A stretch of DNA of 64,000 bases from an uncultured Paracoccaceae bacterium (GCA_947492585.1 CANLND010000009.1:62001-126000), one strand, 5' to 3'; positions 39,015 through 48,354 are shown, counted from the first letter of the stretch. Numbers and translations: made by a program. The notes: generated by a model from the letters alone, not told the origin.

Positions 39015-39358
39015 ATGGCCACCTCTTCAACTGCAAAACAGGTCAGAAAGCGCCCGTCGGAGTCCGTTTCTGCAACCGATTGGATCAGGAACCTGCGGGT
39101 CCCGTCCTCAAACCGTTGATCCGGCAGCGGGCGTTCGGCGCTGCCGACGGGGGCTGCACGCACAGTGATGCGATAACGTTGCAGCGATGTCGCGGTGCCG
39201 CTCTGGGCACTGGTACGTCCACTAAGGGCACGCAGATCAGCCCAAAGGGTTCCAAGCGGCGCCCAGCTTTCATGGTAGCCGCCGGCGCCATCGGCGATCT
39301 GACGGACCGCGCTCAGCGTCAGTTGCCGGTTCAGACGTCGGGGGGATGTGCGGCTCAT
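39011..39358 (-). CDS. GTA g7: head-tail joining (stopper) protein
   Basis: A 115-residue beta-rich protein of the phage head-tail joining family (SPP1 gp16-like). Landmarks are GAGGYHESWAPLGTLWADLR and RFLIQSVAETDSDGRFL. It overlaps both g6 and g8 by 4 bp. Confidence 0.93.
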   Translation of the reverse strand: MSRTSPRRLNRQLTLSAVRQIADGAGGYHESWAPLGTLWADLRALSGRTSAQSGTATSLQRYRITVRAAPVGSAERPLPDQRFEDGTRRFLIQSVAETDSDGRFLTCFAVEEVAI

Positions 39359-39954
39359 GATGGGGTTCCGATGCGCAGGCGCACGCTCCGATACCGTTCA
39401 ATCAGGCTGGTGACCCCAAAGGGCATACAGCCCCCATGCAATCCGGTGTCTTCACGATGTTCGTAGTAATGCGCCGCCAGCATCAGCACGGCCTGCGCCA
39501 GATCCGCCGGCAGTTCCGCGTGGGTGGCGGCGGTGCCGGCCGTGAGAGTGATCCGCACATATCCTCCAGTGGGCACCGCAGGAAGGCAGGCCGAATGCGG
39601 GCACAGACGCGGGGTTTGTGCGTCACGTACCAGCCGATATTGATCCCCGGTGATCACAGTTTCTGATCCGTCAGCGGCGACCTGCGTCAGAGCAGAGATC
39701 GCAGTGACCGGCGCCAGGGGCAAAATCTCGGCACTGGGATCGCGCCAGCGGGTCAGCTCCAGCTGAAACTCGCGGGTGATCAGCACCTTACCCGTGCGGC
39801 TTTCGATGGCGGCAAACGCGGCGCGCAAAAACCCTTCAAGCAGCGGGTCCTGCAAGCTGTCGGTCCCAAATCCGCGCCCGAGGCGCAGGTGGGCCTGAAA
39901 GGCCGCGACCGGCACGGCGGCCAAAGGTATGGGGGTGAGTTCAGTCAACATCAT
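39355..39954 (-). CDS. GTA g6: head-tail connector (adaptor) protein
   Basis: A 199-residue protein of the phiE125 gp8/connector type that sits below the portal. It contains AHLRLGRGFGTDSLQD, FAAIESRTGKVLITREFQL and the C-terminal MLAAHYYEHRED. Two ATGs are adjacent; the first (39954) has GGAG seven bases upstream. It is separated from g5 by 190 bp, the widest gap in the g3-g15 part. Confidence 0.92.
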   Translation of the reverse strand: MMLTELTPIPLAAVPVAAFQAHLRLGRGFGTDSLQDPLLEGFLRAAFAAIESRTGKVLITREFQLELTRWRDPSAEILPLAPVTAISALTQVAADGSETVITGDQYRLVRDAQTPRLCPHSACLPAVPTGGYVRITLTAGTAATHAELPADLAQAVLMLAAHYYEHREDTGLHGGCMPFGVTSLIERYRSVRLRIGTPS

Positions 39955-40144
39955 CGCAGGTCTCCGCTGGCGGTTGGCGGGTGTCGGATCCAACACCGGG
40001 ATGGATCAGGAAGGCAATTGGGGGCGTGCGCGTCGCTTTGACCGTGTGGACGGAGGGGAGCAGCGGGACGGCCAAAGACCGTTGACGCACACGCACCGAC
40101 GAAGGCGGGCTGCCGCCCTCGTCATTCAGACATCAAGACCGGGG

Positions 40145-41314
40145 TCAGGATGTGCCGAATTTCAACAGTTTGATTGCAGCAAAATCGCTGACATCACCGC
40201 CCACACGTTTGGTAGCAAAGAACAAAACATGCGGTTTGGCACTAAACGGATCGCGCAGCACCCGCAGATCGGGGCGTTCGGCGATGGTGTAGCCGGCAGA
40301 GAAATCGCCAAAAGCAATGGACAGGCTATCGGTCGCCACATCCGGCATGTCTTCGGCGATCAGAACGGGATACCCCATCAGGCGTGCAGGTTCCCCCGTG
40401 GCCAGACCGTCGGACCACAGGAAACGGCCATCTCCATCCTTGAGCTTGCGCACCTGCCCGGCGGTTTTAGAGTTCATCACAAAGCTGCCATTGGCGCGAT
40501 ATTGCGCACCCAATGCATAGACCAGATCGACAATTGCATCGACATCGCCCAAATCGCCATTGCTGCCCGTGGCCACATAGCCCAGATTACCCCAACTCCA
40601 GCTGTCATTGTCGACAGTGGGATGGGTCAAAAATCCAGTGGGTTTGTCGACGCCGTTCCCGCCTACAAAAGCCGCCGCCTCGGCACGGGCAAATGTATCG
40701 GCAATGCGCCCCGCCATCCAGGTTTCAATGTCGAACGCGCTGTCATCCAGCAGGCGTTGCGAAACCTTTGGCAACGCGCTCAGTTCATGCAGCGGAATTG
40801 CAATACGGTCCAGCGTGCCGGTTGCCGTCTCCACCGCCGTTGAGGCTTCATTGGCCCAACCTGATCCCAATTCGGCCTGATCGATCAACACGTCATATGA
40901 CGAGGCCTCGACGTTCACCACCGATGCAACAGCGCGCAAAGAGGCCGTTGAGGCCAGAACAGATTTCACGGTGTCTGCGGTGGTTGAATCCACCAGATAT
41001 CCGCCATCACCGTTGACGGCGGTCGACATGGCCTTGCCCTCAAAATCCAACCCCCGCAGCGGCGCGTCATCGCCGGACCGCAGATAGGTGTTAAAGGCTT
41101 TTTGGTGTGGGGCGTCAGCAGTTGCCGAAGAGGCAAGATGCGGCCGCGCCGCCTGTCGGGTGGATCGATCCAGCATGGTCACTCGCTCATTTGTTTGTTT
41201 CAGTTGGGTCTTCACTTCGTCCTGAAAGCCTTTGATTTGGCTGACAAAATCATTCATTGATGCGGCCAGTTCCGCGGTGGCCGCGGCATCAGAAATCGCT
41301 GGGGTGTCCATCAT
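40145..41314 (-). CDS. GTA g5: major capsid protein (HK97 fold)
   Basis: A 389-residue capsid precursor. Residues about 1-100 are a charged, helical scaffold/delta region (LKQTNERVTMLDRSTRQAAR) that the g4 protease should remove. The rest has the HK97-family pattern, with VEASSYDVLIDQAELGSGW, KVSQRLLDDSAFDIETWM and the C-terminal ADRPD/IAERPDLRVLRDPFSAKP. It overlaps g4 by 4 bp. An imperfect 11 bp hairpin (about 40100-40126) after the stop may hold back read-through. Confidence 0.96.
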   Translation of the reverse strand: MMDTPAISDAAATAELAASMNDFVSQIKGFQDEVKTQLKQTNERVTMLDRSTRQAARPHLASSATADAPHQKAFNTYLRSGDDAPLRGLDFEGKAMSTAVNGDGGYLVDSTTADTVKSVLASTASLRAVASVVNVEASSYDVLIDQAELGSGWANEASTAVETATGTLDRIAIPLHELSALPKVSQRLLDDSAFDIETWMAGRIADTFARAEAAAFVGGNGVDKPTGFLTHPTVDNDSWSWGNLGYVATGSNGDLGDVDAIVDLVYALGAQYRANGSFVMNSKTAGQVRKLKDGDGRFLWSDGLATGEPARLMGYPVLIAEDMPDVATDSLSIAFGDFSAGYTIAERPDLRVLRDPFSAKPHVLFFATKRVGGDVSDFAAIKLLKFGTS

Positions 41315-41889
41315 TTGGTCTCCTGTGGTTGACCCGCCGCAAGCGCGGCAGTGGCGGCGCGCAAACTGCGCGCCAGGATCTGTGACGCGGTCTCGGGCGT
41401 TTGAGATTTGCCGCGCATGTCATCAAGACGCGCCGTGGCCAGCATGGGAAACGTCACCAAGGACACCTCCCACAACTCCACGGTCATCAGCTGTCGCTGT
41501 CCGCTGTCTGTTTTTCGGCTGCGGCGGGTGCGATACCCAATCGACAGCCCGTCCAACGCGCCGGCTGAAATGAGAGCAATCGCCTCGGCGCCACGTTGGG
41601 TTTCACGCAGCAGACGCCCAGACACCCATAGGCCGGTGGCGTCTTCGCGCACCTCATCCCAGACCCCGATGGGCTGCGCCGGGTCGTGCTGCCACAGCAT
41701 TTTCACCTTGCGCCCAGAGGCCGAGAGCGCCGAAAGGGACGCTTGATAAGCCCCAGGCATCACCAGATCGCCGCCCTGATCCACCTCGCCAAACCGGCTG
41801 GCATAGCCTTCGATCCGGGTCTCGCCCTGCAAGGTCAACGGCGCATCGCTGCGGGCGTATTTGGTTTCCAATTGCGGATGACGGAACAT
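41311..41889 (-). CDS. GTA g4: HK97 family prohead protease
   Basis: A 192-residue serine protease that matures the capsid. The fold signature EGYASRFGEVDQGGDLVMPGA, the catalytic His in MLWQHDPAQPIG and the Ser in GLSIGYRTR are visible. It precedes and overlaps the capsid gene, as in other HK97-type modules. Confidence 0.95.
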   Translation of the reverse strand: MFRHPQLETKYARSDAPLTLQGETRIEGYASRFGEVDQGGDLVMPGAYQASLSALSASGRKVKMLWQHDPAQPIGVWDEVREDATGLWVSGRLLRETQRGAEAIALISAGALDGLSIGYRTRRSRKTDSGQRQLMTVELWEVSLVTFPMLATARLDDMRGKSQTPETASQILARSLRAATAALAAGQPQETK

Positions 41890-41946
41890 TAAAAACTCCT
41901 GTTAGGCATTTGTTAACGCTTGAAAATGACCGGAGAATACCTGACG

Positions 41947-42162
41947 CTAAGGCACTAAGAAGGATTGAAACGCTTGTGCGAGGATCACAGCCGCGACGCC
42001 GTACACCGTCAGCCACAGCCGCTTGTCCAATCGCTCCATCATCTCTTCGATCCGATCCAATCTCCGGTTCAGCGCCTCTTGTTCGATTTGGTGGATGCGT
42101 TCATGCGCGCTCAACCGCAGGCCCGGTGCGCAGTCAAAGGCCGGAAATGGTCCATCAGCCAT
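41947..42162 (-). CDS. GTA g3.5: small head-formation protein
   Basis: A 71-residue protein with a charged N-terminal helix (HERIHQIEQEALNRRLDRIEEMMERLDKR in part) and one C-terminal membrane helix (about 50-67, TVYGVAAVILAQAFQSFL). Place, size and layout match RcGTA rcc01685. The ATG at 42162 overlaps the end of g3 by 8 bp; a longer frame begins inside g3 but is less likely. Confidence 0.82.
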   Translation of the reverse strand: MADGPFPAFDCAPGLRLSAHERIHQIEQEALNRRLDRIEEMMERLDKRLWLTVYGVAAVILAQAFQSFLVP

Positions 42163-43369
42163 GGGGTGGCTCCTCGTCTGGGGTGGCAACCACAGGCGGC
42201 AGACCCAGCAGACGCCGTTTTTCAGCATCGCTTAGAAAATCTGCCGAAGAAATCCGACGCCACTGTGCCTCACGTTCCGAGGCCAGCGCCGGCACCTGAT
42301 CCAGATCTGGGGTCAGCGCCACATCCTCTGGCGCAGTGGCCAGCCAATCTGACAGCGCGGCAGTCACGCGGGTGGCCAACGGCAGCACCGTCAACCGATA
42401 GAACGCCCGATTGGCCTCTTGGTAGTTGGCATAAGTTGCGTCCCCCTTGATGCCCAACAGCATCGGCGGCACCCCAAAGGCCAGCGCAATCTCACGCGCA
42501 GCAGACTCCTTGGTTTCCTGAAATTCCATATCCGAGGGGGAAAACCCCATGGGCTTCCAATCCAGCCCCCCCTCCAGCACCATCGGTCGCCCGGCATTGC
42601 GGGCGCCCTGAAAACTGTCCGCGATTTCATCGCTCAGGCGGCGGAACTGGTCCTGGCTCATTCCGCCCAGCCCATCAGCGCCCTGCCACACCAGCGCCCC
42701 CGAGGGGCGGGCAGCATTGTCGAGCAGCGATTTGGACCAGCGCGAGGCCGCATTGTGCACATCCACCGCCATGGCCGCGGCCTGCATCGGCGAGAGACCA
42801 TAATGATCATCTTGGGGGTGGAAACTGCGAATATGGCAAATCGGTTGCACATCACCATCAGCGTCAAACCGGTGGGTACGCCCACCAACGCAATACTCAT
42901 AGCCAGCCGGCCAGCCATCTGCCCCCGGCACAACGCGCATGCGATCCGAGCGCAGCACATGCAGCTCCATCGGACCCTCTCGGCCCCAACCTGCGGCCTC
43001 AACATAGGCGTTCCCGCTGAGCAGCAGCTGGCCGTATAGGGCCTCAAACAACTCCGCTCGCCCCTGTGCGGGATTGGGTCGGGTGATCAACGCCAATAGG
43101 GGGTGACGGTCATATCTCTGGCATGTGTCCTGCACCACCAACGGCAGTGCTGCCGCCGCCTCGGCGATCAGTTTCACCGCCCGAAAGCCAACCGGGTTGC
43201 TTGCAAACCCTGCCTGCGTCAGGGACAGCGTGTCACGCGGGCTCCAGGACACATGCCCGCCGGCCACGGCGTTCACCAATCGCGCCGCCGCGCTGGCCTT
43301 GCGCTCCATCTGGGGCGCGTTGGTCTGAGCGGCATCCTGTTGTTTGCGTCGAAAGCGGTCAAACACCAT
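42155..43369 (-). CDS. GTA g3: portal protein
   Basis: A 404-residue HK97-type portal, the dodecamer through which DNA is packaged. Landmarks are NPVGFRAVKLIAEAAAALPL, LLSGNAYVEA, LSPMQAAAMAVDVHNAA, and FGVPPMLLGIKGDATYANYQEA. GAGGAG precedes the start. It is separated from the upstream terminase gene by 188 bp that hold an intrinsic terminator, so g3 and later genes may have their own promoter. Confidence 0.96.
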   Translation of the reverse strand: MVFDRFRRKQQDAAQTNAPQMERKASAAARLVNAVAGGHVSWSPRDTLSLTQAGFASNPVGFRAVKLIAEAAAALPLVVQDTCQRYDRHPLLALITRPNPAQGRAELFEALYGQLLLSGNAYVEAAGWGREGPMELHVLRSDRMRVVPGADGWPAGYEYCVGGRTHRFDADGDVQPICHIRSFHPQDDHYGLSPMQAAAMAVDVHNAASRWSKSLLDNAARPSGALVWQGADGLGGMSQDQFRRLSDEIADSFQGARNAGRPMVLEGGLDWKPMGFSPSDMEFQETKESAAREIALAFGVPPMLLGIKGDATYANYQEANRAFYRLTVLPLATRVTAALSDWLATAPEDVALTPDLDQVPALASEREAQWRRISSADFLSDAEKRRLLGLPPVVATPDEEPPHG

Positions 43370-43499
43370 CTTCGGCTCCTCATCCAGTGGGGGGCTGTTG
43401 CCCGGAACGTGGGAACAGACTGCGCCAAAGGGCTAAAGATTTTCGGATCAGCGCGCCCGCCACCTGCGCAACACCTGATGCAAGCCTTTGTCACAAAAC

Positions 43500-43531
43500 A
43501 AAAAAACGGCCCGCATCTCAGCGGGCCGTTT
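43500..43531 (-). terminator. Intrinsic terminator between GTA g2 and g3
   Basis: On the minus strand AAACGGCCCGC and its complement form a perfect 11 bp stem (43521-43531 with 43504-43514), loop of six, followed by seven T. It lies 27 bp past the terminase stop and before the portal start. The 43370-43499 gap may carry a second promoter or an anti-termination signal. Confidence 0.88.
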
Positions 43532-43557
43532 GGATTTGAGCGCAATATATGGCGTGG

Positions 43558-44940
43558 TTACAGTCGTCGTACGCGCGGCTGTCTGATCGCCTGCGCCGGA
43601 TCAATCATCAGCTCAGTCAACGCCCAGACCAACGCATCCAACCGATCCGGGGACCCCGCCCCCTGATAGCCCTGCGGCGTCATCTGGCACATTTGTTCTT
43701 CCAGTTCGCTCAACCCGGCCACATGGTGCACTTTGCCCTGTTCATACAGACCCGCAACCGGTTCCGCCCGCGCGGCTTTCCCTTTGCTGGCGTGTCGGGC
43801 GCGAAACGGCACCAAGGGATCCACCTGCCGCAGCAAGGTTTCAATTAACGCCCCCCCTTGATTGACCTCCGCCACCACCCTATCGGCATTATACGTCTCA
43901 CGGGCTGCAATCGCCGCCCGCGCCCAGGCCAGTGGACCAACCCCCTGTACGGTGCAATCCGCCAGAACATAAGCCCGCCAATCCGCGACCTCCCCTTGCG
44001 TGACGGCTCCGGCAACCAAGATGCCACAGGCATCTGACGTGCCATGCGCTGTTACGGCCGGATCAACGGCAACAATCACACGATCCAAATCGGGCACCTC
44101 AGAAAGGCCCAGTTGCGACAGCTGCTGGATGGACCACATCGCGCCGTCGACCTCGTGCAGCACCTCCCCCATCAACTCCTGTTGCCCCAGCCGTGTCCCC
44201 CCATATCGCGCCGACACTTCCGCCAGAAAGGATGGAGCCAGATTGGCCCGATTGGCAAAGGTCGAGGCATGCGTCTGCACCGTCGAAGGACTGGCCAGAA
44301 GCCTGCTCAGCACCGGTGCCACCCGCGGGGTTGTGGTGACACATACACGCGGATCCTCGCCAAGGCGCAGCGCAAACTGCAGCATATCCCACGCCTGATC
44401 CCCCTTCTTCCACTTGGCCAGCTCATCCGCCCAGGCCGCGTCAAACTGTGGCCCACGCAAAGCGTCTGGATCTTGCGCCGAAAACGCCTGCGCCTCGGCA
44501 CCATTGGGCCAGATCAGTTTGCGCGCGCTGGCTTTCCATTGCGGGCGCCGGTCCGGCGGCGCACAGGCCAGGAGCCCGCTCTCGCCTTCGATCATCACGT
44601 CGCGCACCTGATCATAGGTCTCCCCCACAAGCGCCACCCGCCGCGCCCGGCCCGGATCCCCCGCCCGCGCCCCTTCCACCAAACGGCGCACCCATTCCGC
44701 GCCCGCCCGTGTCTTGCCCGCTCCGCGCCCCCCCAGGATCACCCAGCTCCGCCAGTCCCCGCCTGGTGGGCGCTGATGCGGCAGGGCCCAGAACCCAAAT
44801 TCATACGGCAGCGCCTCCAGCAGGTGATCACTGAGTGTATCAAGAAATTGTTGTCGGTCCTGCGGCGTCCTGCAAGCGATCCAGCCGCTCCATGAGCTCT
44901 GCGCGCGCGGCGCTGGCATCAAATCCGATGCCGCTGTCAT
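43558..44940 (-). CDS. GTA g2: terminase large subunit
   Basis: The packaging motor. The ATPase has Walker A GGRGAGKTRAG and Walker B-like VALVGETYDQVRD nearby, and the nuclease half shows VIVAVDPAVTAHGTSDACGI and VAEVNQGGALIETLL with acidic metal ligands. About 460 residues. The start is uncertain: ATGs at 44940 and 44919 both lie inside g1, and no good start exists after the g1 stop, so g1 and g2 overlap by 80-101 bp. A strong terminator follows the stop. Confidence 0.93.
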   Translation of the reverse strand: MTAASDLMPAPRAQSSWSGWIACRTPQDRQQFLDTLSDHLLEALPYEFGFWALPHQRPPGGDWRSWVILGGRGAGKTRAGAEWVRRLVEGARAGDPGRARRVALVGETYDQVRDVMIEGESGLLACAPPDRRPQWKASARKLIWPNGAEAQAFSAQDPDALRGPQFDAAWADELAKWKKGDQAWDMLQFALRLGEDPRVCVTTTPRVAPVLSRLLASPSTVQTHASTFANRANLAPSFLAEVSARYGGTRLGQQELMGEVLHEVDGAMWSIQQLSQLGLSEVPDLDRVIVAVDPAVTAHGTSDACGILVAGAVTQGEVADWRAYVLADCTVQGVGPLAWARAAIAARETYNADRVVAEVNQGGALIETLLRQVDPLVPFRARHASKGKAARAEPVAGLYEQGKVHHVAGLSELEEQMCQMTPQGYQGAGSPDRLDALVWALTELMIDPAQAIRQPRVRRL

Positions 44941-45232
44941 TGTCTGTGGCACGGGCGTCACGAAGCTGTTCGACAAGGGTTTTCTCCACTTTTTGACATT
45001 CACGGATCAGGCTCTCCAGCTTGCCAACCGGCGGCCGCTGCGCCATCAGCTCTGGGTCCAGATCAAGGCTATCGCTCAGCATCTCATGCCAGCACTCCAC
45101 CTCTTGTCGAAGCTGTTGAATAGAGCGCAGCAAGGAGCGCAACAGGTCCATGGTCTGCGCCAAAAGCGCATCGGCACGATCGAAATCAATCCTGCCCTCT
45201 GCCACTACGGCAGATCTCTTTGAATGTGTCAT
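44840..45232 (-). CDS. GTA g1: terminase small subunit
   Basis: A 130-residue, mostly helical and highly charged protein at the promoter end of the GTA cluster. RcGTA g1 was identified as a small terminase lacking a classical specific DNA-binding domain, which fits random packaging of host DNA. Here a central helical pair (LLRSIQQLRQEVECWHEML and LIRECQKVEKTLVEQL) is the clearest feature. Position and layout support the call more than motifs do. It overlaps g2 by 80-101 bp. Confidence 0.82.
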   Translation of the reverse strand: MTHSKRSAVVAEGRIDFDRADALLAQTMDLLRSLLRSIQQLRQEVECWHEMLSDSLDLDPELMAQRPPVGKLESLIRECQKVEKTLVEQLRDARATDNDSGIGFDASAARAELMERLDRLQDAAGPTTIS

Positions 45233-45481
45233 AAAGGATCCGAGTTTTTTACACCCGCCATATGGCAGGAGATGACCCGTCCAGACGCACGCATATGCGC
45301 CTTCCGCAGGTCCAGCTTAGCAAGGCTCGCGTTTCAATCAATGCACTCGTAAAAACCAGCGTTCCGCCGCGCTGCCGCAATCCTAGTCACCCGCCCGCGC
45401 TACGCGCAACGCCGGTCCTCTTTTTGGCCCAAACTACCCCGGGGGAGCGGCCAAAGGCCGTGGGGGCAGCGCCCCAAACGC

Positions 45482-45510
45482 AAACACCCGCCCAAATTGG
45501 GCGGGTGTTT
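45482..45510 (-). terminator. Intrinsic terminator of mltG
   Basis: AAACACCCGCCC (45482-45493) pairs perfectly with 45499-45510. It separates mltG from the GTA promoter region; two more GC-rich hairpins lie at about 45440-45475. Confidence 0.75.
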
Positions 45511-45528
45511 CAGGACCAAAAGGTCACA

Positions 45529-46683
45529 TCAGTTATTGTTGCGTTCGGCTTCGATCCGACGCCAATTGGCGACATTTCGATTGTGCTCCGCCAGCGTCTC
45601 GGCAAAGGCGTGACCGCCGGTGCCATCGGCAACAAAGAAGATATAATCCGTGTCGTCCGGGTTCACCGCCGCATCCAGACTTGCAAAGCCGGGGTTGGCA
45701 ATAGGGGTCGGTGGTAAACCATCGATCACATACGTATTCCACGGCGTTGCACGACGCAGCTCACTTTGCCGCAAACCCCGGCCCAGCACGCCTTCCCCTT
45801 TGGTCACGCCGTAGATCACCGTCGGGTCCGTCTGCAGGCGCATGCCGCGATTGATCCGGTTGGTGAAAACCGATGCCACCTGACGGCGTTCGCGCGCCAC
45901 ACCGGTTTCCTTTTCGATGATCGACGCCAGGATCAGCATCTCTTCTGGGCTGGTCACAGCAGCATTGGGCGACCGGCTGGCCCAGGCGGCCTCGATCCGT
46001 TCAACCTGACGCGTCTTCATTTGCGCCAGAACATCCACACGGCTGGTCCCCGGACGGACCTCATAACTGTCGGGGGCCAATGCCCCTTCGTCCGGACGCG
46101 GACCGGGGTCGCCGATCAGAATGTCCATCGCCTTTAGCGCTTCGACAACCTGCCAACTGGTCACACCTTCGGCCAAGGTCACGCGGTAGCGCGTGTCCGC
46201 CTCGCCGCGTACACGGGTGTATTCGGCCGGTGCGGCCTCTAATACAGGCTGAAATTCAGCCCGTTCCACAAACCGGTTGGTGGCGGGATCCAGTTCGCGC
46301 ACCTCTGCCACCACACGGGTGACCCCGACGCGGTACACAATTTCGGTGCCACAGGTTGATGCGCCGCCCCGTGTGATCTGGTCGGTAATCTCAGACATAG
46401 AGGCACCGGGCATCACCAGATAGCTGCCGGCTTTCAGCTGGCTAACTTTTTCGGTGTATTTGGCGCCGATGCGAAAGAGTGGCGCGGATTGAACCGCACC
46501 TTGATCCGCCAGTTCTTCGCTAACGCGGGTCATATTGCTGCCCCGTTCCACCCGCAGGCAGATCGCGGCGTCCAACGGACCGTCAGCGCTGTACTGCGAT
46601 TTACCCCATAGGATGACGCCGCCCAACAGGAACAGCGCCACCATCAGTATGGTCAGCATATTAGAGGCGAGACTGCGCCACAT
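45529..46683 (-). CDS. mltG: Endolytic peptidoglycan transglycosylase
   Basis: MltG cuts nascent glycan strands and sets their length. The 384-residue protein has an N-terminal membrane helix (about 8-27), a LysM-like region (VERGSNMTRVSEELADQGAV), and the YceG catalytic domain with the active-site Glu in ILASIIEKETGV and with RLQTDPTVIYG and TPWNTYVIDGLPPTPIANPG. It begins directly next to the fabF stop and is co-transcribed with it, as in many Rhodobacterales. Confidence 0.96.
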   Translation of the reverse strand: MWRSLASNMLTILMVALFLLGGVILWGKSQYSADGPLDAAICLRVERGSNMTRVSEELADQGAVQSAPLFRIGAKYTEKVSQLKAGSYLVMPGASMSEITDQITRGGASTCGTEIVYRVGVTRVVAEVRELDPATNRFVERAEFQPVLEAAPAEYTRVRGEADTRYRVTLAEGVTSWQVVEALKAMDILIGDPGPRPDEGALAPDSYEVRPGTSRVDVLAQMKTRQVERIEAAWASRSPNAAVTSPEEMLILASIIEKETGVARERRQVASVFTNRINRGMRLQTDPTVIYGVTKGEGVLGRGLRQSELRRATPWNTYVIDGLPPTPIANPGFASLDAAVNPDDTDYIFFVADGTGGHAFAETLAEHNRNVANWRRIEAERNNN

Positions 46684-47949
46684 TTACTTGAACTTCCCAA
46701 ACAGCACCGACGCATTGGTGCCGCCAAACCCAAATGAATTGGACAGAGCGACGTCAATTTTGCGTTCGCGCTTTGCGTTTGGTGCCAGATCAATCTCGGT
46801 TTCAACCGCAGGGTTGTCCAAGTTGATGGTCGGCGGGGCCACCTGATCGCGGATCGCCAGAATAGAGAAGATCGCCTCAATCGCGCCCGCAGCGCCCAGC
46901 AGGTGACCCGTTGCAGATTTGGTCGATGACATGGTGACGTTGCCTGCATGATCGCCCAGCATGCGTTCAACCGCCCCCAGTTCAATCGTGTCGGCCATGG
47001 TCGAGGTGCCATGCGCGTTGATGTAGTCCACATCCGCAGGTGTCAGACCTGCGTTTTTCAACGCAGCACGCATGGAGCGTTCGCCACCTTCCCCCGTCTC
47101 GGACGGCGCAGTAATGTGATAGGCGTCGCCAGACAGGCCATAGCCCAACACTTCGGCGTAGATCGTGGCGCCGCGCGCAACCGCATGATCATAGTCTTCC
47201 AAAACCACAATGCCTGCGCCTTCGCCCATGACAAACCCGTCACGGTCCGTGTCATAAGGACGCGAGGCTTTCTTGGGGTCATCTGCGTATTTGGTCGAGA
47301 GCGCCTTGCAGGCGTTAAAACCCGCAATGCCAATCTCACAGATCGCGGCTTCCGCGCCGCCGGCGATCATAACATCCGCATCGCCCGATTTGATCAGGCG
47401 CGCCGCATCACCAATGGCGTGGGCACCAGTGGAACAGGCCGTCACAACAGAATGGTTGGGACCTTTGAACCCGTGCTTGATCGACACCTGACCCGAGATC
47501 AGGTTGATTAGCGCTCCAGGGATAAAGAACGGCGAAACACGACGAGGGCCGCGCTCTTTGATCATCACAGCCGTATCCGCGATAGAGCTCAGCCCGCCAA
47601 TGCCCGACCCGATCATCACGCCAGTGCGTTCCAGGCTGTCCTGATCTTCTGGCTGCCAGCCCGCGTCTTTGATGGCCATGTCAGCCGCCGCAATGCCGTA
47701 CAGAATAAAATCATCGATCTTTTTCTGATCTTTTTTGATCACCCAGTCATCCGGATTAAAGGTGCCCTCGGACCCATCGCCACGGGGAACCTCACAAGCG
47801 TAGGTGGTTGTCACGCCGCTTGCTTCGGCGTCAAACACCGTGATCGGGCCCGCGCCAGACTGACCGTCCAACAGACGCGACCATGTTTCTTCTACACCGC
47901 TTGCAAGCGGGGTCACCAAACCCAGTCCGGTCACAACTACTCGACGCAT
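46684..47949 (-). CDS. fabF: 3-oxoacyl-ACP synthase II
   Basis: FabF extends acyl-ACP by condensation with malonyl-ACP. The 421-residue enzyme has the nucleophile in VTACSTGAHAIGDA and the two catalytic His in NAHGTSTMA and KSATGHLLGAAGA, with the C-terminal NSFGFGGTNAS. AAGGAGAG lies before the ATG at 47949; a longer frame start lacks one. It is followed without gap by mltG and separated from acpP by the plus-strand PilZ-like gene. Confidence 0.97.
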   Translation of the reverse strand: MRRVVVTGLGLVTPLASGVEETWSRLLDGQSGAGPITVFDAEASGVTTTYACEVPRGDGSEGTFNPDDWVIKKDQKKIDDFILYGIAAADMAIKDAGWQPEDQDSLERTGVMIGSGIGGLSSIADTAVMIKERGPRRVSPFFIPGALINLISGQVSIKHGFKGPNHSVVTACSTGAHAIGDAARLIKSGDADVMIAGGAEAAICEIGIAGFNACKALSTKYADDPKKASRPYDTDRDGFVMGEGAGIVVLEDYDHAVARGATIYAEVLGYGLSGDAYHITAPSETGEGGERSMRAALKNAGLTPADVDYINAHGTSTMADTIELGAVERMLGDHAGNVTMSSTKSATGHLLGAAGAIEAIFSILAIRDQVAPPTINLDNPAVETEIDLAPNAKRERKIDVALSNSFGFGGTNASVLFGKFK

Positions 47950-48354
47950 ACCTTGCTCTCCTTCGCCTCGGCAATTCCGCACTCCAGATAGCTTGGAATG
48001 GCACCAAGGTTCAAGAGCGCCGTCATCCAAGGTGACCGTGAAAAAGATGCATATAGTTTTTATGTTTAATTATCGACGCACAGCATAACTCTGAAACGAA
48101 TAGCCGTCACAGTCTTCATAGTCCGTTCGACCGTGATGCCTTTATTGGTTCCCAAAGGTGTCACCGCGGGTTGGCACATCCCCTTGTGTCGACCCGCAAC
48201 CTCTGAATTCGCCCCACGTTTGCGTGAAATCTGAAAGAAAGCCGCCCGATGTTAAGGCCAAATTAGGGCATGCATCATGATATGGGGAAAGACACCGTAA
48301 AACCCTGCTCCTGGCGGGTAGACCACTGCGAAACACGTAATTCGGAACAAAACT
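47950..48354. other. Divergent intergenic region between fabF and the PilZ-like gene
   Basis: This 405 bp gap must hold both promoters. It has an AT-rich core around 48050-48080. I see no RNA gene, strong hairpin or recognised operator. Confidence 0.5.

Noticed and set aside
30744-45232. GTA region considered as an ordinary prophage
   Set aside because: No integrase, repressor, replication or lysis genes and no attachment repeats; gene order and sizes match the RcGTA cluster.
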